Positions 16,348 through 24,174 of a stretch of DNA of 64,000 nt are shown here, piece by piece (the stretch's first letter is position 1; every line of letters starts with the position of its first letter). This stretch comes from Caballeronia concitans (GTDB lineage Bacteria > Pseudomonadota > Gammaproteobacteria > Burkholderiales > Burkholderiaceae), in the NCBI RefSeq assembly GCF_001544615.1, contig NZ_FCNV02000012.1:62001-126000 (forward strand), given 5' to 3'. Made by a program: the position numbers and the translations under genes. Under the pieces are notes generated by a model. That model was not told where the DNA came from. It did no database searches and saw only the letters and a list, made by a program, of their open reading frames with translations.

Positions 16348-17307
16348 ATGGCAAAGGCATTCGCATCCCAGGCCGATCTCGAAGAGAAGAAGGTCACCTT
16401 CACGCAGCTTTCCGAGAACGCCTGGGCTTACACGGCCGAGGGCGATCCGAACTCGGGCGTGATCATCGGCGACGACGGCGTGCTGATCGTCGATACCACC
16501 GCGACGCCCGCGATGGCGCAGGACCTCATCGCGAAGATTCGCAGCGTGACGGACAAGCCCATCAAGTACGTCGTGCTGTCGCACTATCACGCGGTGCGCG
16601 TGCTGGGTGCATCGGCGTATTTCGAGGAAGGCGCGCAGCAGGTGATCGCGAGCCGCGGCACCTATGAAATGATCGTCGAGCGCGGCGAGCAGGACATGAA
16701 GTCGGAGATCGAGCGCTTTCCGCGTCTGTTCGCGGGCGTGGAAACCGTGCCGGGCCTCACGTGGCCGACGCTCGTGTTCGAGAAGGAAATCACGCTGTGG
16801 CTCGGCAAGCTGGAAGTGAAGATCGCGCACCTCGGCGCGGGTCACACCAAGGGCGATACCGTCGTGTGGCTGCCTTCGCAGAAGGTGCTGTTCTCGGGCG
16901 ATCTCGTGGAATACGACGCGGCCTGCTATTGCGGCGATGCGCAACTCGAAGAATGGCCCGCGACGCTCGAAGCACTGCGCAAGCTGGAGCCGCACAAGCT
17001 CGTGCCGGGACGTGGCCCCGCGCTGCTGACTCCGGCGGACGTGGACAAGGGTATCGACTATACGAAGGACTTCGTGACGACGCTTCTCCAAGCGGGCCGC
17101 GAAGCCGTCGCACAGAAGCTGGACCTCAAGGGCGCGATGGCGCTCACCCGCAAGTCGATGGACCCGAAGTTCGCTCAGGTGTTCATCTACGAACACTGCC
17201 TGCCGTTCGATGTCTCGCGCGCATACGACGAAGCGAGCGGCATCAGGCATCCGCGCATCTGGACGGCCGAGCGCGACAAGGAAATGTGGACCGCGCTGCA
17301 GGACTGA
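16348..17307 (+). CDS. MBL-fold metallo-hydrolase with altered metal site
   Basis: This 319-residue protein has the metallo-beta-lactamase fold: SGVIIGDDGVLIVDT, then the metal loop, GAGHTKGD (H166) and VLFSGDLVE (D185). The metal loop is HYHAVR (79-84) instead of HxHxDH, and the last motif is PGRGP (220-224) instead of PGHG. Thus the three ligands of site 1 (H79, H81, H166) and D185 remain, while those of site 2 (Asp, His, His) are replaced by Val, Arg and Arg. It may be a one-metal hydrolase, perhaps acting on a ring-cleavage or thioester product. It is transcribed from an operator shared with the monooxygenase. Confidence 0.85.
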   Translation: MAKAFASQADLEEKKVTFTQLSENAWAYTAEGDPNSGVIIGDDGVLIVDTTATPAMAQDLIAKIRSVTDKPIKYVVLSHYHAVRVLGASAYFEEGAQQVIASRGTYEMIVERGEQDMKSEIERFPRLFAGVETVPGLTWPTLVFEKEITLWLGKLEVKIAHLGAGHTKGDTVVWLPSQKVLFSGDLVEYDAACYCGDAQLEEWPATLEALRKLEPHKLVPGRGPALLTPADVDKGIDYTKDFVTTLLQAGREAVAQKLDLKGAMALTRKSMDPKFAQVFIYEHCLPFDVSRAYDEASGIRHPRIWTAERDKEMWTALQD

Positions 17308-17319
17308 GCGAATACGCGG

Positions 17320-17341
17320 GGGCCCTGTCGGGGCCCTTTTC
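17320..17341 (+). terminator. Intrinsic terminator after the MBL-fold gene
   Basis: GGGCCC (17320-17325) pairs with GGGCCC (17331-17336) around TGTCG, followed by TTTT. It separates the MBL gene from the MFS gene, but readthrough is possible because the stem is short. Confidence 0.65.
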
Positions 17342-17403
17342 CCGAATCGCTTCAAGAACCGGGCACGCGTTCATAGAAGGCGCGGCCGCCGTGGAGAGAG
17401 ACA

Positions 17404-18723
17404 ATGCACAATTCCGTCGATATGAAATCGTCAGGACTCACGAATAATATTGCCGACGATGACCGCATCGTGGCGAAAGTCGCATGGCGCATCATTCCGT
17501 TTCTGTTTCTTTGTTATGTCGTGTCGTTTCTGGACCGCATCAACATCGGATTCGCGCAGTTGCAGATGAAGCACGACCTCGGTTTCTCCGACGCCATGTA
17601 CGGACTCGGCGCGGCTGTGTTCTATATCGGCTACGTGCTGTGCGAAGTGCCCAGCAACATGCTGCTCGCGAAGTACGGCGCGCGGCGTACTTTCACGCGC
17701 ATCATGCTGCTGTGGGGCATTGCATCGGTGGGCATGATGTTTGTGAGCAAGCCGTCGCATTTCTACGTGCTTCGCTTCATGCTCGGCGTGTTCGAAGCGG
17801 GCTTCTTTCCCGGCATCGTGCTGTATCTGACGTACTGGTTTCCGGCGAATCGCCGCGCGGCGGTAATGTCGGTGTTCTTCGCGGGCGTGGCCATTGCAGG
17901 CGTGCTCGGCGGACTCATCTCCGGCTGGATCATGCGCGACATGAGCGGCGTGCTCGGCCTTTACGGCTGGCAATGGATGTTCGCCATCGAAGGCGCGCCC
18001 GCCGTGCTGCTCGCGTTCGTCGCGCTGTTTTATCTGGTCGACAAGCCCGAGCACGCGCACTGGCTTTCCGATGCGGACAAGTCGCGCTTGATCGCACTCT
18101 GCGCGCAGGATCGCAACGAGAAGAAGGGTCACGATGCCCGCAGCTTCGCAGCCGCGCTTCTCAATCCGCGCGTGTATCTCTTTGCGTTCATCTATTTTTC
18201 ACTGACGTGCGCGTCGCTCACGCTGAACTTCTGGATGCCGCTGATGATCCGCGACTTCGGCATCAAGGACGTCGTGCAAGTGAGTCTCTATACCGTGATA
18301 CCGAATGCGATCGGCGCGGTCGGACTCATCCTCATTGCACGCCGGTCGGACCGCATGGGCGAGCGGCGCAGGCACTTCGCGTTTTGCACTATCGGCGGCG
18401 GCCTTGCGCTCGCGGCGCTGACGCTGCATCTCGATAGCTTCCCCGCCATGCTCGCCATTCTTTCGGCCGCTGCGGTGCTCATCTTCGCGGCGCTGCCGAT
18501 CTTCTGGGCCGTGCCGCCGAGCTATCTGTCGGGCAATGCGGCGGCGGGAGGCATCGCGTTGATCAGCAGTATCGGCATCACGAGCGGGATCGTGAGTCCG
18601 TGGGTCATCGGCATGATTCGCACGAGTACGGGGAGCATGGATCTCGCGGTGTATCTGCTGGCGGCATTGCTCATGATGAGCGGCATCGCGCTAATGGCGG
18701 GCGTGCGCGCGAATCACGAATAG
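17404..18723 (+). CDS. MFS transporter, ACS family
   Basis: This 439-residue, 12-helix carrier has the ACS signature FLDRINIGFAQLQMKHDLGF in the first helix and CEVPSNMLLAKYGAR after the third. These are shared with phthalate, 4-hydroxyphenylacetate and tartrate permeases. A GGAGAGAGAC ribosome site precedes ATG 17404. It follows the MBL gene on the same strand. It is therefore the likely uptake system for the aromatic acid handled by the monooxygenase locus. Its tail overlaps the tail of the convergent DszC-like gene by 10 bases. Confidence 0.88.
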   Translation: MHNSVDMKSSGLTNNIADDDRIVAKVAWRIIPFLFLCYVVSFLDRINIGFAQLQMKHDLGFSDAMYGLGAAVFYIGYVLCEVPSNMLLAKYGARRTFTRIMLLWGIASVGMMFVSKPSHFYVLRFMLGVFEAGFFPGIVLYLTYWFPANRRAAVMSVFFAGVAIAGVLGGLISGWIMRDMSGVLGLYGWQWMFAIEGAPAVLLAFVALFYLVDKPEHAHWLSDADKSRLIALCAQDRNEKKGHDARSFAAALLNPRVYLFAFIYFSLTCASLTLNFWMPLMIRDFGIKDVVQVSLYTVIPNAIGAVGLILIARRSDRMGERRRHFAFCTIGGGLALAALTLHLDSFPAMLAILSAAAVLIFAALPIFWAVPPSYLSGNAAAGGIALISSIGITSGIVSPWVIGMIRTSTGSMDLAVYLLAALLMMSGIALMAGVRANHE

Positions 18724-19892
18724 AACGATGGCTTCGGCACGCGTCCATTCAGCGCCCAGTCGCCGAGTTCGCGCACTTTATAGTCGATGGGATCGTGCAG
18801 CGTATGCACGCGCACATTGCGCCAGAAGCGATCCAGGCGCAGCGCGGCTGTGGTCGAACGCGCGCCGGTCACGTCGAACATGCGGTTCGCGACTTCCAGC
18901 CCGGCGCGCGCCGCAGCGACCTTCGACGTGGCGACCGCGACCGCCACTTCGCCACGTTCGCTTTCGGTCAGCGCGAGGCCGCGTCGCCATGCGGCATCGA
19001 ATAATTGCATCGCGCGTTCGCAGAGCAGACGCGCGCCTTCGAGCGCGACATAAAAATCGCCGTAATGCGCGATCACATACGGATCTTCCGATGGCCGCTC
19101 CGCCTGCGATGCAATCCACGGACGCGTCTGCGCAAGCGTCGCATCGCGCGCGGCCTGTAACGCACCTTCGCCGATGCCGATATATATGTGGCTCAGAATC
19201 ACTTGCGCGAGTAGCGGCCTCAGGCACGCGAACGGGCTGGATAGCGGGCCGGGATCATTCAGCAATTCATCCGGCGCAATGCGGACGCGCTCGAAGATGA
19301 CCGTGCCGCTATCCGTCTGACGCTGACCCATGTTGTCCCAGTCGTCGAGCACGGTGATGCCTTCGCGGTTCGTCGGCGTGATGGCGATGAGCAGCTTGCC
19401 CTCGCTATCGAAAGCGGAGGCGAGCAATTGATCGGAATCGCGCGCGCCGGAACAGAAGCTCTTGCGGCCATCGAAGAGATAGCCGTTGTTGGCATCATCG
19501 GGAAGCACGCGCGTGCTCTTGTCGAGCGGATTCAGCGCGTTGCCCCAGAACCAGCCTTGCTTGACCGTCTCGCTTAGGCAATGCCGAATCTGCGTGTCGC
19601 GGCCGAAGAGGCGGATGGTCGCGAGTTGCAGATGATGGAACGCGAAGAGATGCGCAAGCGAGCTGTCGACCTGCGCCATGCGTCGAACGATATCGAGCGT
19701 GGTTGACCACGGAGCGCCATCGCCGCCGTATTCCGTGGGTATCGACAGACGGAGCAGGCCGCTTCTGCGCAGCAAAGCGCGCTCGTGAAAGGCGGTCCCG
19801 CCGGCTTTGTCGCGTGCGGCGGCGGTTTGGGCCCATTCGCGCAGGACCGCATCGAGTGGCTCGGTCCACGGGGCATTACTCATTTGACTCAT
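18714..19892 (-). CDS. Acyl-CoA dehydrogenase-fold flavin monooxygenase (DszC/SfnB-like)
   Basis: ATG 19892 follows an AGGAGGCACTGCA ribosome site; the longer frame is not needed. The 392-residue protein has the acyl-CoA dehydrogenase fold but lacks the catalytic Glu context of true dehydrogenases. Its sequence (LSIPTEYGGDGAPWSTTLDIV, AFHHLQLATIRLFG, DGRKSFCSGARDSDQLLASA, DDWDNMGQRQTDSGTV) follows the DszC/SfnB/TdsC group, which uses reduced flavin and O2. These enzymes oxidise organosulfur compounds or related ring molecules. No flavin reductase gene is adjacent. A SulP permease gene lies directly downstream of its start side, so a role in sulfur supply is possible. Confidence 0.8.
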   Translation of the reverse strand: MSQMSNAPWTEPLDAVLREWAQTAAARDKAGGTAFHERALLRRSGLLRLSIPTEYGGDGAPWSTTLDIVRRMAQVDSSLAHLFAFHHLQLATIRLFGRDTQIRHCLSETVKQGWFWGNALNPLDKSTRVLPDDANNGYLFDGRKSFCSGARDSDQLLASAFDSEGKLLIAITPTNREGITVLDDWDNMGQRQTDSGTVIFERVRIAPDELLNDPGPLSSPFACLRPLLAQVILSHIYIGIGEGALQAARDATLAQTRPWIASQAERPSEDPYVIAHYGDFYVALEGARLLCERAMQLFDAAWRRGLALTESERGEVAVAVATSKVAAARAGLEVANRMFDVTGARSTTAALRLDRFWRNVRVHTLHDPIDYKVRELGDWALNGRVPKPSFYS

Positions 19893-20023
19893 TGCAGTGC
19901 CTCCTGACGTTGATCGTTTCGCTTTTCTGTCACCCGTTGGACACGCGGCGTGACTGCAAGCGTACAACGACTATTTTTTCAGCGGAAGGAGGAGCAACTC
20001 GCGACCGGAGACTGGACGCGCGA

Positions 20024-21511
20024 TCAAGCGTATGAGAGCGCGACTCCGGCCCGTTCCAGCAAATGCAGATTCCGCGCCGACAGATTCGCGAATTTCAGAT
20101 GCTTGCCCGCTTTTTGATAGCGCTCCTTGAGCGTCTCGAACGCAGCGATCGCCGAATGGTCTGCAACATGCAGATGCCGGCAATCCACGGTGACATATTG
20201 CGGGTCGCTTAGCGGCTTGAAAAGGTCCTGAAAATTAGCGGTCGATGCAAAAAACAGCGTGCCATGCAGCGTATAAGTCGACGAGCCGTCAGTGCCGCTT
20301 TCGACGTCAGCGCGAATTTCGCGCGCATGCTGCCACGCGAAGTTCAACGCCGCAATCACGATGCCGCACAGCACCGCAATGGCCAGATCGGTGAAGACCG
20401 TGATGACCGTCACGAGCACGATGACCAGCGCGTCGTGACGCGGCACTTTCCCGAGCACACGAAGCGATCCCCAGGCAAACGTCTGTTGCGCAACGACGAA
20501 CATCACGCCGACAAGCGCCGCGAGCGGAATACGCTCGATGAGCGGCGAAAGAAAGAGAATGAACAGCAGGATCATGATTCCACTGGTCGCGCCGGAAACG
20601 CGACTGCGCCCGCCCGAACTCAGGTTGATCATGGTTTGACCGATCATCGCGCAACCGCCCATTCCGCCGAACAAACCGGACACGACATTCGCGAGTCCGA
20701 GTGCAAGGCATTCCCGATTGGGCTGACCGAGCGTTTCAGTGATTTCGTCAGTGAGATTGAAGGTCAAGAGTGTTTCCAGCAAGCCGACGATTGCCATCAG
20801 CAAAGCATAGGGAAACACGATCTTGAATGTCGCGATATCGAAGGGAATAGCCGGGATATGAAACGCTGGCAATGCCCCTGCTATATGCGCCATGTCGCCC
20901 AGCGTGCGCGTAGGCAAGTGAAAGAACTGACCGATCAGCCCGACGCCCACGATTGCAACGAGCGCCGGCGGCACGGCCTTGGTGATGCGCGGAAGCACAT
21001 AGACGATAAGCATCGTCACGCCGACCAAGCCGCACATGATGAGTAGCGGCGTGCCATGAAGCCAGGCTTCGCCGTGCGGTGTTGCTTCCTTGAAGTGGCT
21101 CAGTTGCGCCATTGCAATGACGATAGCGAGACCGTTCACGAAGCCGATCATCACCGGATGCGGCACCATCCGAATGAGCTTGCCGAGCCGCATGAGACCG
21201 AAAAGCATCATGAGTATGCCGCTCAGAACGACGGTTGCCAGGAGGTATTGCGCGCCGTGTTGCACGACCAGCGCGACGATGACCACGGCCATCGAGCCTG
21301 CCGCACCCGAAATCATGCCGGGCCTTCCACCAAGAATCGCGGCCAGTGCACAGATGATGAAGGCGCCGTATAGGCCCATCAATGGGTTGAGGTGTGCAAC
21401 GAGCGCAAAGGCAATGCACTCGGGAACGAGCGCAAAAGACGATGTGAGGCCAGCAAGGAAATTGCCGGGCATGTTCGAGAGCCACTGCTCTCGAGTCGTC
21501 GGAATCTTCAT
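20024..21511 (-). CDS. SulP-family anion permease with STAS domain
   Basis: This 495-residue protein has 10-12 hydrophobic helices in residues 15-395 and a C-terminal STAS domain at about 415-495 (STYTLHGTLFFASTANFQDLF, VTVDCRHLHVADHSAIAAFE). The SulP core is clear: ECIAFALVAHLNPLMGLYGAF, GRPGMISGAAGSMAVV and GLFGGMGGCAMIGQTMINLSSGGRSR. SulP carriers bring in sulfate, bicarbonate or dicarboxylates with Na+ or H+. The family alone does not settle which. It is a monocistronic unit 131 bases from the DszC-like gene. Confidence 0.9.
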   Translation of the reverse strand: MKIPTTREQWLSNMPGNFLAGLTSSFALVPECIAFALVAHLNPLMGLYGAFIICALAAILGGRPGMISGAAGSMAVVIVALVVQHGAQYLLATVVLSGILMMLFGLMRLGKLIRMVPHPVMIGFVNGLAIVIAMAQLSHFKEATPHGEAWLHGTPLLIMCGLVGVTMLIVYVLPRITKAVPPALVAIVGVGLIGQFFHLPTRTLGDMAHIAGALPAFHIPAIPFDIATFKIVFPYALLMAIVGLLETLLTFNLTDEITETLGQPNRECLALGLANVVSGLFGGMGGCAMIGQTMINLSSGGRSRVSGATSGIMILLFILFLSPLIERIPLAALVGVMFVVAQQTFAWGSLRVLGKVPRHDALVIVLVTVITVFTDLAIAVLCGIVIAALNFAWQHAREIRADVESGTDGSSTYTLHGTLFFASTANFQDLFKPLSDPQYVTVDCRHLHVADHSAIAAFETLKERYQKAGKHLKFANLSARNLHLLERAGVALSYA

Positions 21512-21806
21512 TGAAGTCGGTTTCGCGGTGGAAGATACAGGTCACGCCGTTTCAAGTAACGGTCAGTTGCGTGACGTCGCGGCAGGCAGTTCGGATAGCC
21601 GGTGACAGGAGGCGTGTCGGCGCAAGCGGCCGAGCGTGCTCGAGAAGCTACATCGGCAAGCGGCGGGGCAACCTGCCGACGAAAGAGGGTCGTAGTTTAC
21701 CCTAAGGCACACCATCGCGTTTGCGAGTCGAAGCTAGACACAAAGCCGCTCGATTCGGGCGCAGCGATTGCTCGTCACGAGCGCATTCGGGAAAGACATC
21801 ACTCGC

Positions 21807-22718
21807 ATGAACGCCGTGAACCGATACGCACGATTCGCGGTTCCTATCGCAGGCGCCGCTGCATGCGCGCTCGCAGGCTGGACCGCCTACAAATGGATGC
21901 GCCTCAAGCGTACCCCCGCATTGAGCGATGAAAGCGCACGCGCGGGCATCACGGTTCGCTATACGCAGGCCGGGCCGTATCGCATGTTCTCGCGTCATGC
22001 CTCGCGCGCGAGCGCCAATACCAAGCGATTGCCCGTCGTGCTCGTGCATGGCCTCGTGATATCGAGCCGTTACATGGAGCCGCTCGCGCTTGCGTTGCGA
22101 GACGACTTCGACGTTCACGCGCCCGATCTTCCGGGCTTCGGCGAAAGCACGATGCGAAGCGGCACGCTTTCCTTGCGCGAACTCGCCGATGCATTGGCCC
22201 TGTGGCTCGCCGCGCGCGGCATCCGCAAGGCAATGTTCATCGGCAATTCGTTCGGCTGTCAGATACTCGCGGAGTTTGCCTTGCGTTATCCGGATAGCGT
22301 CGATCGGCTTGTGCTGCAAGGACCGACCGTCGATCGTCACGCGCGTCATCTGCCCGTTCAGGCATGGCGCGACCGGCAGAACGGCAAGCTCGAAAGGGCG
22401 CGTTCTCCGGCTGGCATCGGACGCATCGATTATGCGAAGGCGGGCATCATCCGCGCATGGGCGACGATGCGTGTGCTCATACGCGACCGCATCGAAAGAA
22501 AGCTCTCGCGCATTGTCGCGCCGACCCTCGTCGTGAGCGGCACGCGCGATCCGGTTGCGCCGCTCGCGTGGGCGAGAGAAGTCGCGGCGCTGATTCCCAA
22601 CGGCAGGTTCATGGCGATCGATGGCGGCACGCATACGCTCAACTACGTGCACCCGCATAGCCTTGCGCTCGCCATTCGTCCGTTCCTGCTGCAAGGCGAT
22701 GAGGCGCGAAGCGTATGA
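21807..22718 (+). CDS. Membrane-anchored alpha/beta hydrolase
   Basis: This 303-residue protein has one N-terminal hydrophobic helix (about 10-28), which should anchor it in the inner membrane. The alpha/beta-hydrolase core has the oxyanion HG at 81-82 (VVLVHGLV), the lid entry DLPGFGES, the nucleophile elbow GNSFG with S148, an acid in SGTRDPVAP, and the base His in GGTHTLNYVHP. The triad is therefore complete. ATG 21807 is chosen because the upstream part of the frame has no ribosome site. The stop overlaps the next gene by four bases (ATGA), so the two are translationally coupled. Confidence 0.85.
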   Translation: MNAVNRYARFAVPIAGAAACALAGWTAYKWMRLKRTPALSDESARAGITVRYTQAGPYRMFSRHASRASANTKRLPVVLVHGLVISSRYMEPLALALRDDFDVHAPDLPGFGESTMRSGTLSLRELADALALWLAARGIRKAMFIGNSFGCQILAEFALRYPDSVDRLVLQGPTVDRHARHLPVQAWRDRQNGKLERARSPAGIGRIDYAKAGIIRAWATMRVLIRDRIERKLSRIVAPTLVVSGTRDPVAPLAWAREVAALIPNGRFMAIDGGTHTLNYVHPHSLALAIRPFLLQGDEARSV

Positions 22719-24106
22719 GCATTCCACCACGCGGCATCGCGCGTTTCGATTCGGCCGCGGGCATGGCGCAGGCGCTGGCAGCGTGCCTGCACGGCGAGCG
22801 CTTCAGCAGCCCGAGTCAGTCACCGTTGCTGGATAGCCTGATGCCGCCCATCAATCTGCTTCCGAAGCGTCAGCGCGAGTGGGTCTATACGGTCGGCGGC
22901 ATGTCCGAAGGCATCCGCGAACGCGATGCGCAAGCGCTCGATGTGGAGGGCATCAGCGAATGGATTGCGGGGCTTTATCCGCAGCGCCGTTATGAAGCCG
23001 CGTTCATCGGATCGTCGAATGGCGCGTTGATGCACATGGCGGCGGCGCTTCGTCTGCCGTGGCTGCCGCAGACCTTTTTGACGCCCGTGCGCGCGCCCTT
23101 CAGCGATCCCGACGATGCGCAACGCGGCTTTCACGATGGCCTTCGCATCACCGATGCCATGCTGCGCGCCGATCCGCGCATTGCCGTGCATCACATGCAG
23201 GACCCGAATCAGGATCGGCTGATGTTGTCGGCGATGAGTTACTTCCGGCTGAAGCATCGGGCGTTGCCGCTTGCGTATCGCGAGTTTCTGCTGCGCAGTC
23301 TCGCGCCGAACGCAACGATCTATATCAACGCATGCATGCGCGACTGGCCGGTCACGCGTACCGGCGATCGTTCGTTCTATCAGTTCGGCGCAGTGGGCGG
23401 CGCGACGGAAGACGAATACTTTAGCGGCAGCCCGCGCGTGGCCGAGTACTTGCGGCGCTATGGATCGAAACGTTCGCACTGGTCCCCGCCCGCGCCCACG
23501 CAACGCGCTCCCGAAGCCGAATGGGGCTATGACGAAGCGCTCACCGCTTCCATTCTCGATCTCGCGAGAGAGAAAAACTGGCGCGTGGTGGAGATGCGCT
23601 TCGAAGATCCCGAGTCGTTCAGCTTCGTGACAGCGGCCATCTATCGCGACTGGTATCGAAGCATGGGAATGGAATCGTCGGCGCGACTCGTCGTCGATTC
23701 ATTCATTCTGATGGACCCGTACATGACGATGCGCTTGCGCGCCGTTCCGTTCTGGCTCGTCTTCTGCACGGAGCCATCGGCGGAAACGTTTCGCCGCTTT
23801 CTCGATGATGAAGCGTCCTTCGATGAAATCGACATGATGCTGTTCTCGCACGGCACCGAAGGCGTCGGTGTGACGAGCATCGCGCAATGGCAGGCGTTGC
23901 TCGATAAGGCGCACAAGAACTGCCGTTTTCTTGGCGTCGATAAGCGGCGTTATCCACGCGATTTCGCGACCTTCGTGCGCTTCGACCGCGCGCTTTCACG
24001 ACTTCGGCCCCAATACGAATTGCCGCCGCCGATGCCGCTCGCGCAGTTCGAAGCCGGACTGCTAACGCATGGTCCGAAGCATGGCGTGAACGTGAGAGCG
24101 CTTTGA
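22715..24106 (+). CDS. Uncharacterised protein coupled to an alpha/beta hydrolase
   Basis: This is a 463-residue soluble protein without signal peptide or membrane helix. Residues 95-110 read AAFIGSSNGALMHMAAAL, which has the look of an alpha/beta-hydrolase nucleophile elbow (GSSNG, S101), and VYTVGGMSEGIRERDA precedes it. The middle part is rich in aromatic residues and contains HHMQDPNQDRLML and YINACMRDWPVTRTGD. The C-terminal half has VVEMRFEDPESFSF. I do not recognise a named family. Because it starts inside the stop of an alpha/beta hydrolase gene, the two probably act together, perhaps in lipid or polyester turnover. Confidence 0.7.
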   Translation: MSIPPRGIARFDSAAGMAQALAACLHGERFSSPSQSPLLDSLMPPINLLPKRQREWVYTVGGMSEGIRERDAQALDVEGISEWIAGLYPQRRYEAAFIGSSNGALMHMAAALRLPWLPQTFLTPVRAPFSDPDDAQRGFHDGLRITDAMLRADPRIAVHHMQDPNQDRLMLSAMSYFRLKHRALPLAYREFLLRSLAPNATIYINACMRDWPVTRTGDRSFYQFGAVGGATEDEYFSGSPRVAEYLRRYGSKRSHWSPPAPTQRAPEAEWGYDEALTASILDLAREKNWRVVEMRFEDPESFSFVTAAIYRDWYRSMGMESSARLVVDSFILMDPYMTMRLRAVPFWLVFCTEPSAETFRRFLDDEASFDEIDMMLFSHGTEGVGVTSIAQWQALLDKAHKNCRFLGVDKRRYPRDFATFVRFDRALSRLRPQYELPPPMPLAQFEAGLLTHGPKHGVNVRAL

Positions 24107-24140
24107 TCGTGAGCCGTGCGCGACTGTCGATCGATGAAGG

Positions 24141-24165
24141 TCAGGGCGCAACCACTGCGCCCTGA
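24141..24165. terminator. Bidirectional hairpin between convergent genes
   Basis: TCAGGGCGCA (24141-24150) and TGCGCCCTGA (24156-24165) are perfect 10-base arms around ACCAC. It lies between the stop of the gene at 22715-24106 and that of katE, and could stop transcription in both directions. Confidence 0.6.
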
Positions 24166-24174
24166 CATCGTCGA

